64,000 nucleotides of DNA from JAAYTY01 sp964569245. Lineage in GTDB: Bacteria > Fermentibacterota > Fermentibacteria > Fermentibacterales > Fermentibacteraceae. Both the position numbers and the translations under genes were made by a program. Location: contig CAZMTK010000001.1 in NCBI GenBank assembly GCA_964569245.1, forward strand, positions 372,001 through 436,000, given 5' to 3'. Below, piece by piece: positions 51,844 through 59,908 of this stretch. The notes beneath the pieces are model-generated. The model was not told the origin of the DNA, ran no database searches, and saw only the letters and a program-made list of their open reading frames with translations. Every line of letters begins with the position of its first letter. Positions within the stretch are counted from its first letter, which is position 1.

Positions 51844-53832
51844 ATGAGCCAGGGACCAGACTACTCTGCATCCGTCGATAACGCGCGGCAGGTGCTGTCG
51901 GCACGGAGAGGCAGGGGGGATCGCTATTCCGCCTTCCTGTGCGATTCCGCCGGAATGATCCTCTCCATCGCCGATGCAGAGAAACGCTTCACTGCGGACT
52001 ACTTCGAATCGGCTCCGCTAGAGGTGCTCGCATCGGACAACGCCCTCCTCTTCGCCGACCTGGAGCCCGGAAGATACTCCGGGAGCTTCCTGCACCCTTC
52101 TGTCGCTGCAGCCTTCGCGGGAAGGTCCCTGGGGCAGCTGCTGGCAGCATGGAGGTTCGACCTCCAGAGATTCGTCCATCTCGCATATCAGCACGAGCGC
52201 GCCATGCTCGCGATGCTCTTCCAGCCGCTTTCCATGCTCGATTCGCTGGAGCCTGGCGAGGGTGCGGTCGAATCGATGACCGGGTGGATGAAGGGCTTCA
52301 CCCTGGGCTCGATGGCGCACTACACCAGGAAGAGCCTCGACAGCGGCTTCGGCTTCTTCAGGGACATCGTCGAGGGGGCTCTGCCCGGCGATGCAAGACG
52401 TCTCTACAGGTACGGCTTCAGGATAGGCGAGACGGAGCTGGAGCAGGCACGCTTCGTGGACGGGCTCTCGCGAGACCGCATCGGTCTGATAGCAGACACC
52501 ATGATCGGAGCCTACCTCCTGGGCTTCGAGACCGAGGGCAAGGACATCTCCGGGAAGAGCACGGTGAGCATGGGAATCCCCGTCGGCTACGAAACCGTCG
52601 GCAGAGCTCTCTTCGAAGGCCTCGGGAAGCGCGGGCTCTCACCTATGATGCCCTCGGTGGTCACCTCTCCGGTGAACCGCCAGGCCGGATACGACCACAA
52701 GTTCGACTGGGCTCTCGCACTCGACGAGGCTTCATGCAGCGAGCGCGTGGAGGTCTACAGGGCGATCACCGCCGAGATGCGCGGGGAGGCCCGGAAGCGC
52801 TCGGGATGGCTGGGCATCCAGACTTTCGGAGAGGAGCCGTTCTCCCCGGTTCCCTGCCCCGATGCGGTGACTCCCTCCCCCGAGGCTAAGGAGCTGTACA
52901 GGGAACTGAACATGAAGCTATCCGAGATCAGCAACGAGATCGTCCCCCGCAGCGAGGTGAGCTTCTCGGGAATAGCATTCCCCTCGCCCAGGATCAGGGG
53001 CGACTTCGGTGCGATCTTCACGGACACGCTTCACATGAACACCCTCGACAACGACGTCTACGCACCTGTGCAGAAGGCGATCATAGATGCGCTCGACGAG
53101 GCGGAATTCGTCAGGGTGAAGGGCGCCGCGGGAAACGACACGGACATCATGGTGCGCATGCACCCCCTCGCCGACCGCTCGTGCCAGACGAACTTCCAGA
53201 ACTGCCTGGCGACGGTGAACATCCCCCTCGGAGAGGTCTACACCTCGCCCCTTCTGGAGGGTACCAGTGGCATGCTGCACGTGGAGGAGGCCTTCCTCTC
53301 GGGGCTTCTCTTCAGGGATCTCAGGATGGTCTTCGAGGATGGCTACATCAAGAGCTACTCCTGCGCCAACTTCGACGATCCTGAGCAGTGCCGGAAGTAC
53401 ATCCGCGACAACCTCCTCATGCCGCACGACACCCTTCCTCTGGGCGAGTTCGCCATCGGCACCAATACCTGGGCATACAGGATGGCGCGGAAGCACGGAA
53501 TAATGGACCTCCTTCCCGTACTGATCATCGAGAAGATGGGCCCGCACTTCGCCATAGGGGACACCTGCTTTTCCTGGGAGGAGGACCACGTGGTCAGGAA
53601 CGTGCTCGACGGAAAGGAAGTCATCGCACGGGGAAACGAGAGAACCTGCCTCCGCAAGGAAAGCCCTGCGAAGGCATACACCTCGAAGCACACGGACATC
53701 ACGATACCCTACAGCTCGCTCGAATCGATCTCCGCCGTGCGGCCCGACGGCACCGAGGTATTCGTGATCAGGGGCGGAAGGTTCGTGCTCCGGGGAACGG
53801 AGATTCTCAACGAGGCTCTCGAAGGGGTCTGA
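51844..53832 (+). CDS. M29-family aminopeptidase (aminopeptidase T-like) with long N-terminal region
   Basis: A 662-residue protein. The C-terminal 380 residues match M29 metallo-aminopeptidases: 'NDTDIMVRMHP', 'CLATVNIPLGEVYTSPLLEGTSG' (metal-ligand Glu), 'GEFAIGTNTWA' and 'HFAIGDTCFSWEEDHV' (His/Asp region). Typical M29 proteins have about 410 residues; the first 280 residues here are extra and predicted helical. The ATG at 51844 follows GAGGAGG by 5 bases. It would remove N-terminal residues from peptides in the cytoplasm. Confidence 0.8.
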   Translation: MSQGPDYSASVDNARQVLSARRGRGDRYSAFLCDSAGMILSIADAEKRFTADYFESAPLEVLASDNALLFADLEPGRYSGSFLHPSVAAAFAGRSLGQLLAAWRFDLQRFVHLAYQHERAMLAMLFQPLSMLDSLEPGEGAVESMTGWMKGFTLGSMAHYTRKSLDSGFGFFRDIVEGALPGDARRLYRYGFRIGETELEQARFVDGLSRDRIGLIADTMIGAYLLGFETEGKDISGKSTVSMGIPVGYETVGRALFEGLGKRGLSPMMPSVVTSPVNRQAGYDHKFDWALALDEASCSERVEVYRAITAEMRGEARKRSGWLGIQTFGEEPFSPVPCPDAVTPSPEAKELYRELNMKLSEISNEIVPRSEVSFSGIAFPSPRIRGDFGAIFTDTLHMNTLDNDVYAPVQKAIIDALDEAEFVRVKGAAGNDTDIMVRMHPLADRSCQTNFQNCLATVNIPLGEVYTSPLLEGTSGMLHVEEAFLSGLLFRDLRMVFEDGYIKSYSCANFDDPEQCRKYIRDNLLMPHDTLPLGEFAIGTNTWAYRMARKHGIMDLLPVLIIEKMGPHFAIGDTCFSWEEDHVVRNVLDGKEVIARGNERTCLRKESPAKAYTSKHTDITIPYSSLESISAVRPDGTEVFVIRGGRFVLRGTEILNEALEGV

Positions 53833-53851
53833 CACCGGCCTGCAACGGAGA

Positions 53852-53877
53852 GGGCCGGCCGCAGCCGCGGCCGGCCC
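53852..53877 (+). terminator. Bidirectional terminator between aminopeptidase and rubrerythrin
   Basis: An 11-bp perfect stem (GGGCCGGCCGC/GCGGCCGGCCC) around AGCC, between two convergent genes. Confidence 0.75.
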
Positions 53878-53898
53878 TTCAGCATCCCTTGACCGCTC

Positions 53899-54396
53899 TC
53901 AGCTGATCTTCGTGTAGGAAGACCCCTTCGCGCCGCAGACCGGGCAGGTGTCGGGCGCCTCCCTCTCCGCGGTATGGCCGCATACCGGGCACACGAAGTA
54001 GGGGAACTCCTCCTGGGGCTTGCCGAGGGTGTCCAGCAGGCCCTGGTACAGCTTCGCATGGATCTGCTCGACTGCATTGGCGAACTCGAACGACTTCAGG
54101 GCGGCCTTCTCATTCTCGGCCTTCGCATCTTCGATCATGGCTGGATACATGCTCTTGAACTCGTGGGTCTCCCCGGCGACCGCCTCTTCCAGGTTCTCGC
54201 GGGTGCTCCTGATGCCGCCCAGAGCCCGGAGATGGGCATGGGCATGGACGGTCTCGGCCTCGGCGGCGGCACGGAACAGCCGCGCAGCCTGGTGGAAGCC
54301 CTCCTGTTCGGCCTTCTTCGCAAAGGCGAGGTAGCGGCGGTTGGCCTGGGATTCGCCAGCGAAAGCCTGCTTGAGGTTGTCGGTTGTCCTTCCCAA
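53899..54396 (-). CDS. rbr: Rubrerythrin
   Basis: A 165-residue non-haem iron peroxidase. The N-terminal four-helix ferritin-like domain has the diiron Glu residues in 'AFAGESQANRRYLAFA', 'AAEAETVHAHAHL' and 'AVAGETHEFKSMYP'. The C-terminal rubredoxin-like domain has two CxxC pairs, 'CPVCGHTAE' and 'CPVCGAKG'. It reduces hydrogen peroxide in anaerobes and complements the peroxiredoxin at 3 kb. The start is TTG 54396, 7 bases after GGGAGG. Confidence 0.95.
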   Translation of the reverse strand: MGRTTDNLKQAFAGESQANRRYLAFAKKAEQEGFHQAARLFRAAAEAETVHAHAHLRALGGIRSTRENLEEAVAGETHEFKSMYPAMIEDAKAENEKAALKSFEFANAVEQIHAKLYQGLLDTLGKPQEEFPYFVCPVCGHTAEREAPDTCPVCGAKGSSYTKIS

Positions 54397-54552
54397 TGGA
54401 TGACCTCCCTGTTTCGAGTTGCTGAACCTGTTCGGCGTCCCAACTCTAACAAAATCCCGGCGGAGTAGTTTCCTGCGGGGATATCCCCTTCCGGCCCGGT
54501 GCGGCGAATATTCGGGCTGTCCGCCGGACGGACGGCTTTGGAGGAAACGCCC

Positions 54553-54765
54553 GTGATGATGATGATGATGATGATGAGAATGATGACCGGATGCGGAACA
54601 TGCCCGAACTTCGACACGACGGCCGGAAGGTGCTCGAGGAGCGAAGGCTGCGCCCGGTCCGGCATGGGACAGAAATCCGGTATGGGCCCGATGTCGGGCA
54701 TGGGGCCGATGTCAGGTATGGGGCCGATGTCGGGCATGGGACAGATGTCAGGCAGGGGCGGTTGA
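54553..54765 (+). CDS. Met-rich small protein with ATG codon run and GMGPMS repeats
   Basis: About 70 residues. From GTG 54553 (8 bases after GGAGG) or the next ATG, it opens with seven consecutive Met, then R-M-M, then 'GCGTCPNFD', 'CSRSEGC' and five 'SGMGxM' repeats. Met/Cys-rich repeats are common in copper- or silver-binding proteins. I see no signal peptide, so its location is unclear. Low complexity means the protein status is not certain. Confidence 0.45.
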   Translation: MMMMMMMMRMMTGCGTCPNFDTTAGRCSRSEGCARSGMGQKSGMGPMSGMGPMSGMGPMSGMGQMSGRGG

Positions 54766-54945
54766 ATGGGGATGATGATCCCGGGCGGTGCCCGGGAGGC
54801 GCAGAAGAGTGCAGCAGATCCCGGTTCCGCTTCGGTGCGGGTAGATGTCGGTGATGAGCACGGGCGGACGCCGTGATTGATCGAAACAGAGTGTTCAGGG
54901 AGTTGATGGCTGATCAGATGACAATCGCCACCGGGAGGTCGTGAC

Positions 54946-55299
54946 ATGGCGAAGGGAATCGGGGGCGGCATCGGCAAGGGTCTGGGCGGGGGAATGAAGA
55001 GCCGTGGGTTCTCGAAGCCGGCGGGTTCGGGAGGCGGCTTGAAGCATTCGATGCCGAAGCCTCCGCGCCCAGGCGGGCTCAAGATTTCGCAGCCGACGAA
55101 AGCAGCCAGGCCCGGAGGTCCGAAGGACGATAACCGGCCTCAGAAGCAGGCCGGGATGCAAGGCGGCCCGAAGAATGACCAGAATACCCAGTACGAGCAG
55201 TCCCAGGGTGCCACCCGGAGAGCCTCCTGCATCGGCTGCGCCCTTCCCGCACTCATCCTTGCAGCCCTTCCCCTGATCGCCTTGCTGTCATCAACTTAG
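54946..55299 (+). CDS. Gly/Pro/Lys-rich protein with C-terminal membrane helix
   Basis: A 117-residue protein. The first 90 residues are low in complexity ('GIGGGIGKGLGGGMKSRGFS', 'KPPRPGGLK'). The end 'CIGCALPALILAALPLIALL' is a hydrophobic tail helix with a CxxC. ATG 54946 is 7 bases after GGGAGG. No known family is recognised. It could be tail-anchored. Confidence 0.6.
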   Translation: MAKGIGGGIGKGLGGGMKSRGFSKPAGSGGGLKHSMPKPPRPGGLKISQPTKAARPGGPKDDNRPQKQAGMQGGPKNDQNTQYEQSQGATRRASCIGCALPALILAALPLIALLSST

Positions 55300-55305
55300 C
55301 ACACA

Positions 55306-55331
55306 GGGGTCAGAGTTGACTTCGTTGACTT
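55306..55331 (+). repeat. REP-like inverted repeat, left copy
   Basis: A 26-base unit beginning GGGGTCAGAG and containing TTCGTTGACTT. It is the inverted partner of 55453-55478 with three mismatches (the first base, and TG versus CA). GGGGTCAGAG-type ends are common on REP/RAYT-associated elements. No transposase is nearby. Confidence 0.75.
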
Positions 55332-55437
55332 CAATGTGGGGGCTGTCGGCCAGAGGCAGGTTGCGTCCCCGGACCGCGGATCTCGTCCAGGCATCGCAAC
55401 TGCCCAGGATATGATCCGGCAGAATCTAGAACGGCGC

Positions 55438-56088
55438 ATGGATCTGCAGGCGAAGTCAACGAAGTTGACTCTGACCCTGCTTGCGGTTCTGCTTGCCTCA
55501 CATGCACATGCGGAAGATGGGGAGGGGCGGTCGGTGAGGCTGGGGATAGCCTCGTCGGTTCTTTTCCCGTCTTTCGACGGCTACGACGGATGCAGCTTCG
55601 ATGCGGCCCCCGGCATCTGTGCCGAGGCCGCTGTGGAGATCTGGAACGGGCTGGGGATCTTCGCAGATGCCATCCCGTTCGAGCATGTCCTTGCACCGGA
55701 GTTCGAGGGAGAGTACAGGCTCGACCTGCTCGAGGCGACCGTCAGGCTGACCCGTTTCTCTGCGGGCCTGCAGTTCAGATTCCCGGGCATGGAGATCTCT
55801 CCGACCGCCAGACTGTCCCTCGCGCGCATCGGCGGCCACTTCTCCTACAGGAGCCTTGATCCGGAAGGACACGGCGACAGGGAGTTCAGGTGCGATTTCA
55901 ACGACGAATGGGCTCCGTCCGCCGCGGTGGGCGCCGACTTCGAGAACGACGGGAGGTATTTCGGCCTGCTCGTCCAGTACACGAATCTGGAGCAGGAGGC
56001 AAGCGAGCCCGACAGCGGCTGCATCGAAGGCCCCTTCGAAAACAGCTTCTTCGAGATCAGGTTCTGCACCGGGCTGAATCTGTTCTGA
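55438..56088 (+). CDS. Exported beta-barrel-like outer-membrane protein
   Basis: A 216-residue protein. The signal peptide (about 1-25) ends 'SHAHA'. Alternating strands such as 'EATVRLTRFSAGLQFRFPG', 'ISPTARLSLARIGGHFSY' and a terminal 'NSFFEIRFCTGLNLF' suggest a small outer-membrane barrel with a C-terminal aromatic residue. No clear ribosome site precedes ATG 55438. The right REP-like repeat forms part of the signal peptide coding sequence (KSTKLTLTL). Confidence 0.6.
   Translation: MDLQAKSTKLTLTLLAVLLASHAHAEDGEGRSVRLGIASSVLFPSFDGYDGCSFDAAPGICAEAAVEIWNGLGIFADAIPFEHVLAPEFEGEYRLDLLEATVRLTRFSAGLQFRFPGMEISPTARLSLARIGGHFSYRSLDPEGHGDREFRCDFNDEWAPSAAVGADFENDGRYFGLLVQYTNLEQEASEPDSGCIEGPFENSFFEIRFCTGLNLF
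55453..55478 (-). repeat. REP-like inverted repeat, right copy
   Basis: The inverted partner of 55306-55331. It contains AGTCAAC-GAA-GTTGACT, a perfect 7-bp hairpin, followed by CTGACCC. It lies inside the signal peptide codons of the barrel protein. Confidence 0.75.
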
Positions 56089-56100
56089 CCGCGCGCTGGG

Positions 56101-56460
56101 TCAGCGCTCGTGATGAGGCATCTCCGCCGGCAAGGGAAGTCCGAGTTCCACATATCCGGCGAAGGCTCCATCACGATACCAGGGGCACTGGAATATCAGC
56201 TTCCTCGCGCCGTTCTTCTCTATCGTATAGACATTCGTCCTGCGGGTTTCGAAAAGCTCCTCCACCATACTCCTGGAGCGGTCGCCATGGCATTCCCTCA
56301 CGTCGTGTCCCACCAGCGAGGCGCCGCCCTCTCCCGCGAAGGTTTCGCAGGCTCTGCGGTTCATCGAGATCACGATCCCGTTCTCGTCCGTCAGTACGAT
56401 CGATGCGGGGAACTCGTCGGTCCATTCCGCGCCCATCGCCATCCCTTCCGTCGCCGTCAT
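56101..56460 (-). CDS. Stand-alone PAS-domain protein
   Basis: A 119-residue single PAS domain: 'PASIVLTDENGIVISMNRRACETFAGEG', then 'GHDVRECHGDRSRSMVEELFE' and 'FQCPWYRDGAFAGYVELGL'. The 'VGHDVRECH' segment resembles the PAS domains of DUF438-type proteins. It may bind a small ligand and work with an unlinked partner. Its ATG overlaps the pseudouridine synthase stop (ATGA). Confidence 0.8.
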   Translation of the reverse strand: MTATEGMAMGAEWTDEFPASIVLTDENGIVISMNRRACETFAGEGGASLVGHDVRECHGDRSRSMVEELFETRRTNVYTIEKNGARKLIFQCPWYRDGAFAGYVELGLPLPAEMPHHER

Positions 56461-57095
56461 CTCAGAGTGGAGAGCACGGAGGTGAAGGAGGCCGGTGGCG
56501 GGCAATCCACCTTCAGAGCCTCTCCGGACGGCATCGGCAGCTCGATCCTGTAGGCATGGAGCATCATCCGCGGGAAGGCACTCTGGGCGGCCCTCTCGCC
56601 GTACCTGGGATCGCCCGCCACGGCATGCCCTATCGAGTACATGTGCGCCCTGATCTGGTGCTGCCTCCCCGTTATGGGCCTGACGGTCAGCAGTGAGAAG
56701 GCGCCCATCCGCCTGATCACCCTGTACTCCGTCACGCTGTGCTTTCCGCCTTCCTCGTCCACAGCCGACCTGCCGGAGCCGAACACCCTCAGCGGCCTGT
56801 CCACGAAGCCGTGGTCGGACACGAAGAAGCCGTGGACCACCGCCAGGTAGTCCTTCTTCACCCTCCGGGCCTCGAACTGCCCGGAGAGCCACCTGTGCAT
56901 CTCGGCCGTCCTGGCGAAGACGACTATTCCGCTGGTCTCGCGGTCTATCCTGTGGACGACGTAGATCCGCGACTGGAACCTGGCGGAGAGCGAGGTGGCC
57001 AGGTCTCCGGGGGTGCCGCGCCTGTCGGGAATCGTGGGCACGCCCTCCGGCTTGGACACGATCAGGAGACCCTCGTCCTCTCTGAGTATTTCCAT
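56457..57095 (-). CDS. RluA-family pseudouridine synthase
   Basis: A 212-residue enzyme that isomerises uridine in rRNA or tRNA. The catalytic 'HRIDRETSGIVVFA' (Asp) and 'RPITGRQHQIRAHM' motifs are intact, as is 'VSKPEGVPTIPD' near the start. There is no N-terminal S4 domain, and the protein is short for RluD, so it is of the small RluA type. The RNA target is not clear. Confidence 0.9.
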   Translation of the reverse strand: MEILREDEGLLIVSKPEGVPTIPDRRGTPGDLATSLSARFQSRIYVVHRIDRETSGIVVFARTAEMHRWLSGQFEARRVKKDYLAVVHGFFVSDHGFVDRPLRVFGSGRSAVDEEGGKHSVTEYRVIRRMGAFSLLTVRPITGRQHQIRAHMYSIGHAVAGDPRYGERAAQSAFPRMMLHAYRIELPMPSGEALKVDCPPPASFTSVLSTLR

Positions 57096-57143
57096 GCCTC
57101 TCTCCAGCCCGTGCGGCTGCGAGCTCTCGACGTCCGGGCAGGC

Positions 57144-58253
57144 TCAGCCCCCGGCGGGAGCATGCGAGGTCGCGACGCAAGCTCCTACGACATCGGGGGT
57201 GACGAGCGGATCGAGTGCATCCACCCTGCCCGTCACGATGTGAGCCGCCTCGCGGCACCCCGCATCGCACCGTGATCCGTGAGCACAGCCCCTGCACTCG
57301 GCGGGCACGTGTCTCCTGAACGCGAATGTCCGCCAGTATGGATGACCGCTGAGAGCGCGCCAGTTCGAGAAGTGCTCCAGCCTGACCTCGGAGTGGTTGC
57401 AGACGCGGACGAATCCCGAAGGGTCTATCGCGAAGAAATGAACCGCCGCCGAGCACCTGGTGCCCATCTTCACCTCCGGGCAGCCGGCGGGATCTACAAT
57501 GCAGAAGGGCGTTTCCGTGCCCAGCGATCCGGGCCTTCCAGCCCTCTTCAGTATGCCGCTGGCCGTACGCATCATCTCGACGACCTCAGCCGGTGAAAGG
57601 GCCAGCTCCGAGGCGTGCTCAAGCCCCCTTCCCCCTGGAAGAAAGCGGTTGAGCAGCACCTGGTCGGCTCCCGCGAGAAGCGCAGCTGCAAGGATCCTGT
57701 CCAGCTCGTGGAGATTGAGTCTCGTGACGGTGATGTTGGCTGTTGTGACCACGCCCCTCTTCTTCGCGGCTCTGAATCTGTCGAGCACCATGTCCGGACC
57801 CTCGAATCCGGTATGTCGCACGTAGGTCGCCAGCCCGGGCAGACTCAGGCTCAGCCGGATCGAGTGCTTCGCACAGAAATCCAGAACCCGACCGTCGACG
57901 AGCCGCCCGTTGGAGAGAAGGAAGAGGTCCGGTGGTGCGCGGCGGACCCTCAGCTCGCCGCCGACGGTCTCGATGTGCTCAGCGGTGCAGCCCGCAGCGT
58001 GAGCCATTATCTCCTCGAGATCGCTCCTGAGCAGGGCTTCGCCTCCCGTGAAGGCGAGCGCCGTGACGCCCGCATCGCAGAGGTCAGAGATCGTTCTCCT
58101 CCACTCTTCGGTTGTCATCTCCGGGCGCCTGTCGAAGGAGCCTCCCGCCCTCTCCCAGGGGCAGGAGCAGTAGATGCACCTGTGGCTGCACCTGTAGGTG
58201 ATCTCCAGGACGGCCGTCCTGGGCAGGAAGGATCTGGCCCTGATCCCCTTCAC
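57144..58253 (-). CDS. Radical SAM/SPASM protein
   Basis: A 369-residue enzyme. The radical SAM CxxxCxxC is 'CSHRCIYC' (about 22-29), followed by 'LAFTGGEALLRSDLEEI'. The SPASM-type C-terminus has many Cys: 'CPEVKMGTRCSAAVHFF', 'VCNHSE', 'CRGCAHGSRCDAGC'. SPASM enzymes often modify peptides or proteins, so the adjacent tandem CxxC proteins are candidate substrates. Its ATG overlaps the first of them (ATGA), which supports joint expression. Confidence 0.88.
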   Translation of the reverse strand: MKGIRARSFLPRTAVLEITYRCSHRCIYCSCPWERAGGSFDRRPEMTTEEWRRTISDLCDAGVTALAFTGGEALLRSDLEEIMAHAAGCTAEHIETVGGELRVRRAPPDLFLLSNGRLVDGRVLDFCAKHSIRLSLSLPGLATYVRHTGFEGPDMVLDRFRAAKKRGVVTTANITVTRLNLHELDRILAAALLAGADQVLLNRFLPGGRGLEHASELALSPAEVVEMMRTASGILKRAGRPGSLGTETPFCIVDPAGCPEVKMGTRCSAAVHFFAIDPSGFVRVCNHSEVRLEHFSNWRALSGHPYWRTFAFRRHVPAECRGCAHGSRCDAGCREAAHIVTGRVDALDPLVTPDVVGACVATSHAPAGG

Positions 58254-58864
58254 CGCTGCTCGCGAGTGAATCCGAGGATCTCCCTGAGGCGTTCCAGGTG
58301 AGGCTTCAGGGGCTCACGGCCGTCGTTCCAGGTGGAATAGGACAGACCGTCTCCGAAGAGACCCACCAGATAGCTCAGGTCCTGGGCGGTGACAACCGAG
58401 CTCACCCTTCGGCCGTCCGAGTAGGTTATCTCGAGAACCAGCCGGAGATCAGTCGTGTCAGGGCTGCAGTAGCTGCAGAAGCCGGTTTCGTCGAGCCTCA
58501 TCTCGAGGTCCGAGACCTGCTGCAGCATGGCAAACTGGGATCGGGCGGCAGGGATCTCACTCGAGACGGTCCGGGCCTCGCTGGACGAGTACAGCGTCTT
58601 CTCTCCGCAGACCGGGCACACGTACTCCGCCACTTCAGGCAGAGCCACTGCGGCATAGCACATCGCACCCATCGTGGACGCCGGCTCCGGTTCCTTGGCG
58701 ACGCGGTCGAGCAGCCTCTCCACCTCGTGCCACGACATCTCCTTGAGCCTGTCGACGACAGGCCTCTTCCAGAGCCCGGCGGCTGCCCTCCCAGTCCGGC
58801 CCAGAGTGATTCCCGACACCAGCGCCGCTGCTAGCAGTGCAATCCCGACCACCAGAGGATTCAC
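58250..58864 (-). CDS. Membrane-anchored CxxC protein, paralog 1
   Basis: A 204-residue protein. One N-terminal helix (about 5-23), then 'LKEMSWHEVERLLDRVAKEPEP', a zinc-ribbon-like 'EYVCPVCGEKTLY' and a second Cys pair 'GFCSYCSPD'. The C-terminus 'DLSYLVGLFGDGLSYSTWNDGREPLKPHLERLREILGF' is shared with paralog 2. No known family. It is coupled to the SPASM gene. Confidence 0.75.
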   Translation of the reverse strand: MNPLVVGIALLAAALVSGITLGRTGRAAAGLWKRPVVDRLKEMSWHEVERLLDRVAKEPEPASTMGAMCYAAVALPEVAEYVCPVCGEKTLYSSSEARTVSSEIPAARSQFAMLQQVSDLEMRLDETGFCSYCSPDTTDLRLVLEITYSDGRRVSSVVTAQDLSYLVGLFGDGLSYSTWNDGREPLKPHLERLREILGFTREQR

Positions 58865-58924
58865 GGCAACTCTCCGATCTCCCGGATAGCCGTTCCGGGG
58901 CGATCAATGACTTCCGGCGAACCG

Positions 58925-59536
58925 CTAATCGACCAGCCCCAGTATCTCCCTGAGTCTCCCGGCCGACGGTCTCAAAGGCTCTGAGCCGTCGTTGGAGGTT
59001 CTGTACGAAACATCTCCGGAGAACAGCCCCACGAGCATCCTCAGGTCGTCCGCCGTCACCCGGGAGGAATGCTCCGATCCATCGTCCCATGTCACACGCA
59101 GTACGAAGCCGGGTTCCTCGATCGAATCCGCACGGCACGCTGAGCAGAGGGAGGTTTCGTCAAGGGCCATCTCCAGTCTCGTGAGGGAGGCAAGGGTATC
59201 GAAAAGCATCCGCATCTCAGGCAGCGACAGCACCAGGCCGGATTCCCCGTAACCGGCATAGACCGTCTTCGTTCCGCACAGCGGGCACACGTATTCCACT
59301 ACCGAGGGGATGGCTACAGGCTCGTAGCACATCGCCCCGAAGACGCTCTCGGGCTCCGGGGCGCTCTCAATCCTGTCGAGCAGCCTTTCGACATCCTCCC
59401 TGCCCATGCTCCCGATCTTCGATGCGGAAAACCCGCCGCGACGGGCGTATGACTCGCCAGACCTGGAGATCATCCTGTGCAGCCCGTAGCCGGACAGCAG
59501 CAGGAGCGCCACCAAAGCCGCCACTATCGGATTCAC
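58925..59536 (-). CDS. Membrane-anchored CxxC protein, paralog 2
   Basis: A 203-residue protein starting at GTG 59536. It has the same plan as paralog 1: a helix (about 5-20), 'EDVERLLDRIESAPEPES', 'EYVCPLCGTKTVY', 'SLCSACRAD' and 'DLRMLVGLFSGDVSYRTSNDG'. The pair arose by tandem duplication; they differ most between the Cys pairs. GAGAGGAG lies upstream of the start. Confidence 0.75.
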   Translation of the reverse strand: MNPIVAALVALLLLSGYGLHRMISRSGESYARRGGFSASKIGSMGREDVERLLDRIESAPEPESVFGAMCYEPVAIPSVVEYVCPLCGTKTVYAGYGESGLVLSLPEMRMLFDTLASLTRLEMALDETSLCSACRADSIEEPGFVLRVTWDDGSEHSSRVTADDLRMLVGLFSGDVSYRTSNDGSEPLRPSAGRLREILGLVD

Positions 59537-59908
59537 CAGTCCATCTCCTCTCCATCCGGCTGATCCCCGGCGCCGTCAGTGCAGCCTGTTGATGGAACTC
59601 CCGTCAGCGAGCCAAGACGCCATGGTTCCGGCTTCATGGGCTCGAAGAAACCCCGGGCGATGGCCTGACATGCCGTCGGACGACGGACCTTTGATCGCTC
59701 CGCGCCTCCTAGCTGTGCGAGAGAGTCCAGCGGCCGCAACGGTTGCCGCAGGATCGGCTGGCATCAGAGGCACGACCATAGACGCCCCCCCTCCGGAATA
59801 CTATACAGGCAATCGTACATTGTATTCCAGCCCGGCACCGCCGGCTCTCGACCGGCTAAGGGATGTCCGGCTGATCCGCCGCAGCATCTCCACTGGGAAG
59901 GGAGGCCC
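59537..59908. other. Divergent intergenic region with an inverted repeat
   Basis: About 370 bases between paralog 2 and the aldo-keto reductase. No credible frame. It holds a short AT-rich island with GGAATAC (59795-59801) and GTATTCC (59822-59828), a 7-bp perfect inverted repeat that could be an operator or part of overlapping promoters. No consensus promoter is clear. Confidence 0.5.

Noticed and set aside
54135..55082. A 315-codon minus-strand frame with 'MPDIGP' repeats
   Set aside because: It is antisense to the Met-rich repeat gene and spans two other genes; the repeats mirror SGMGPM codons.
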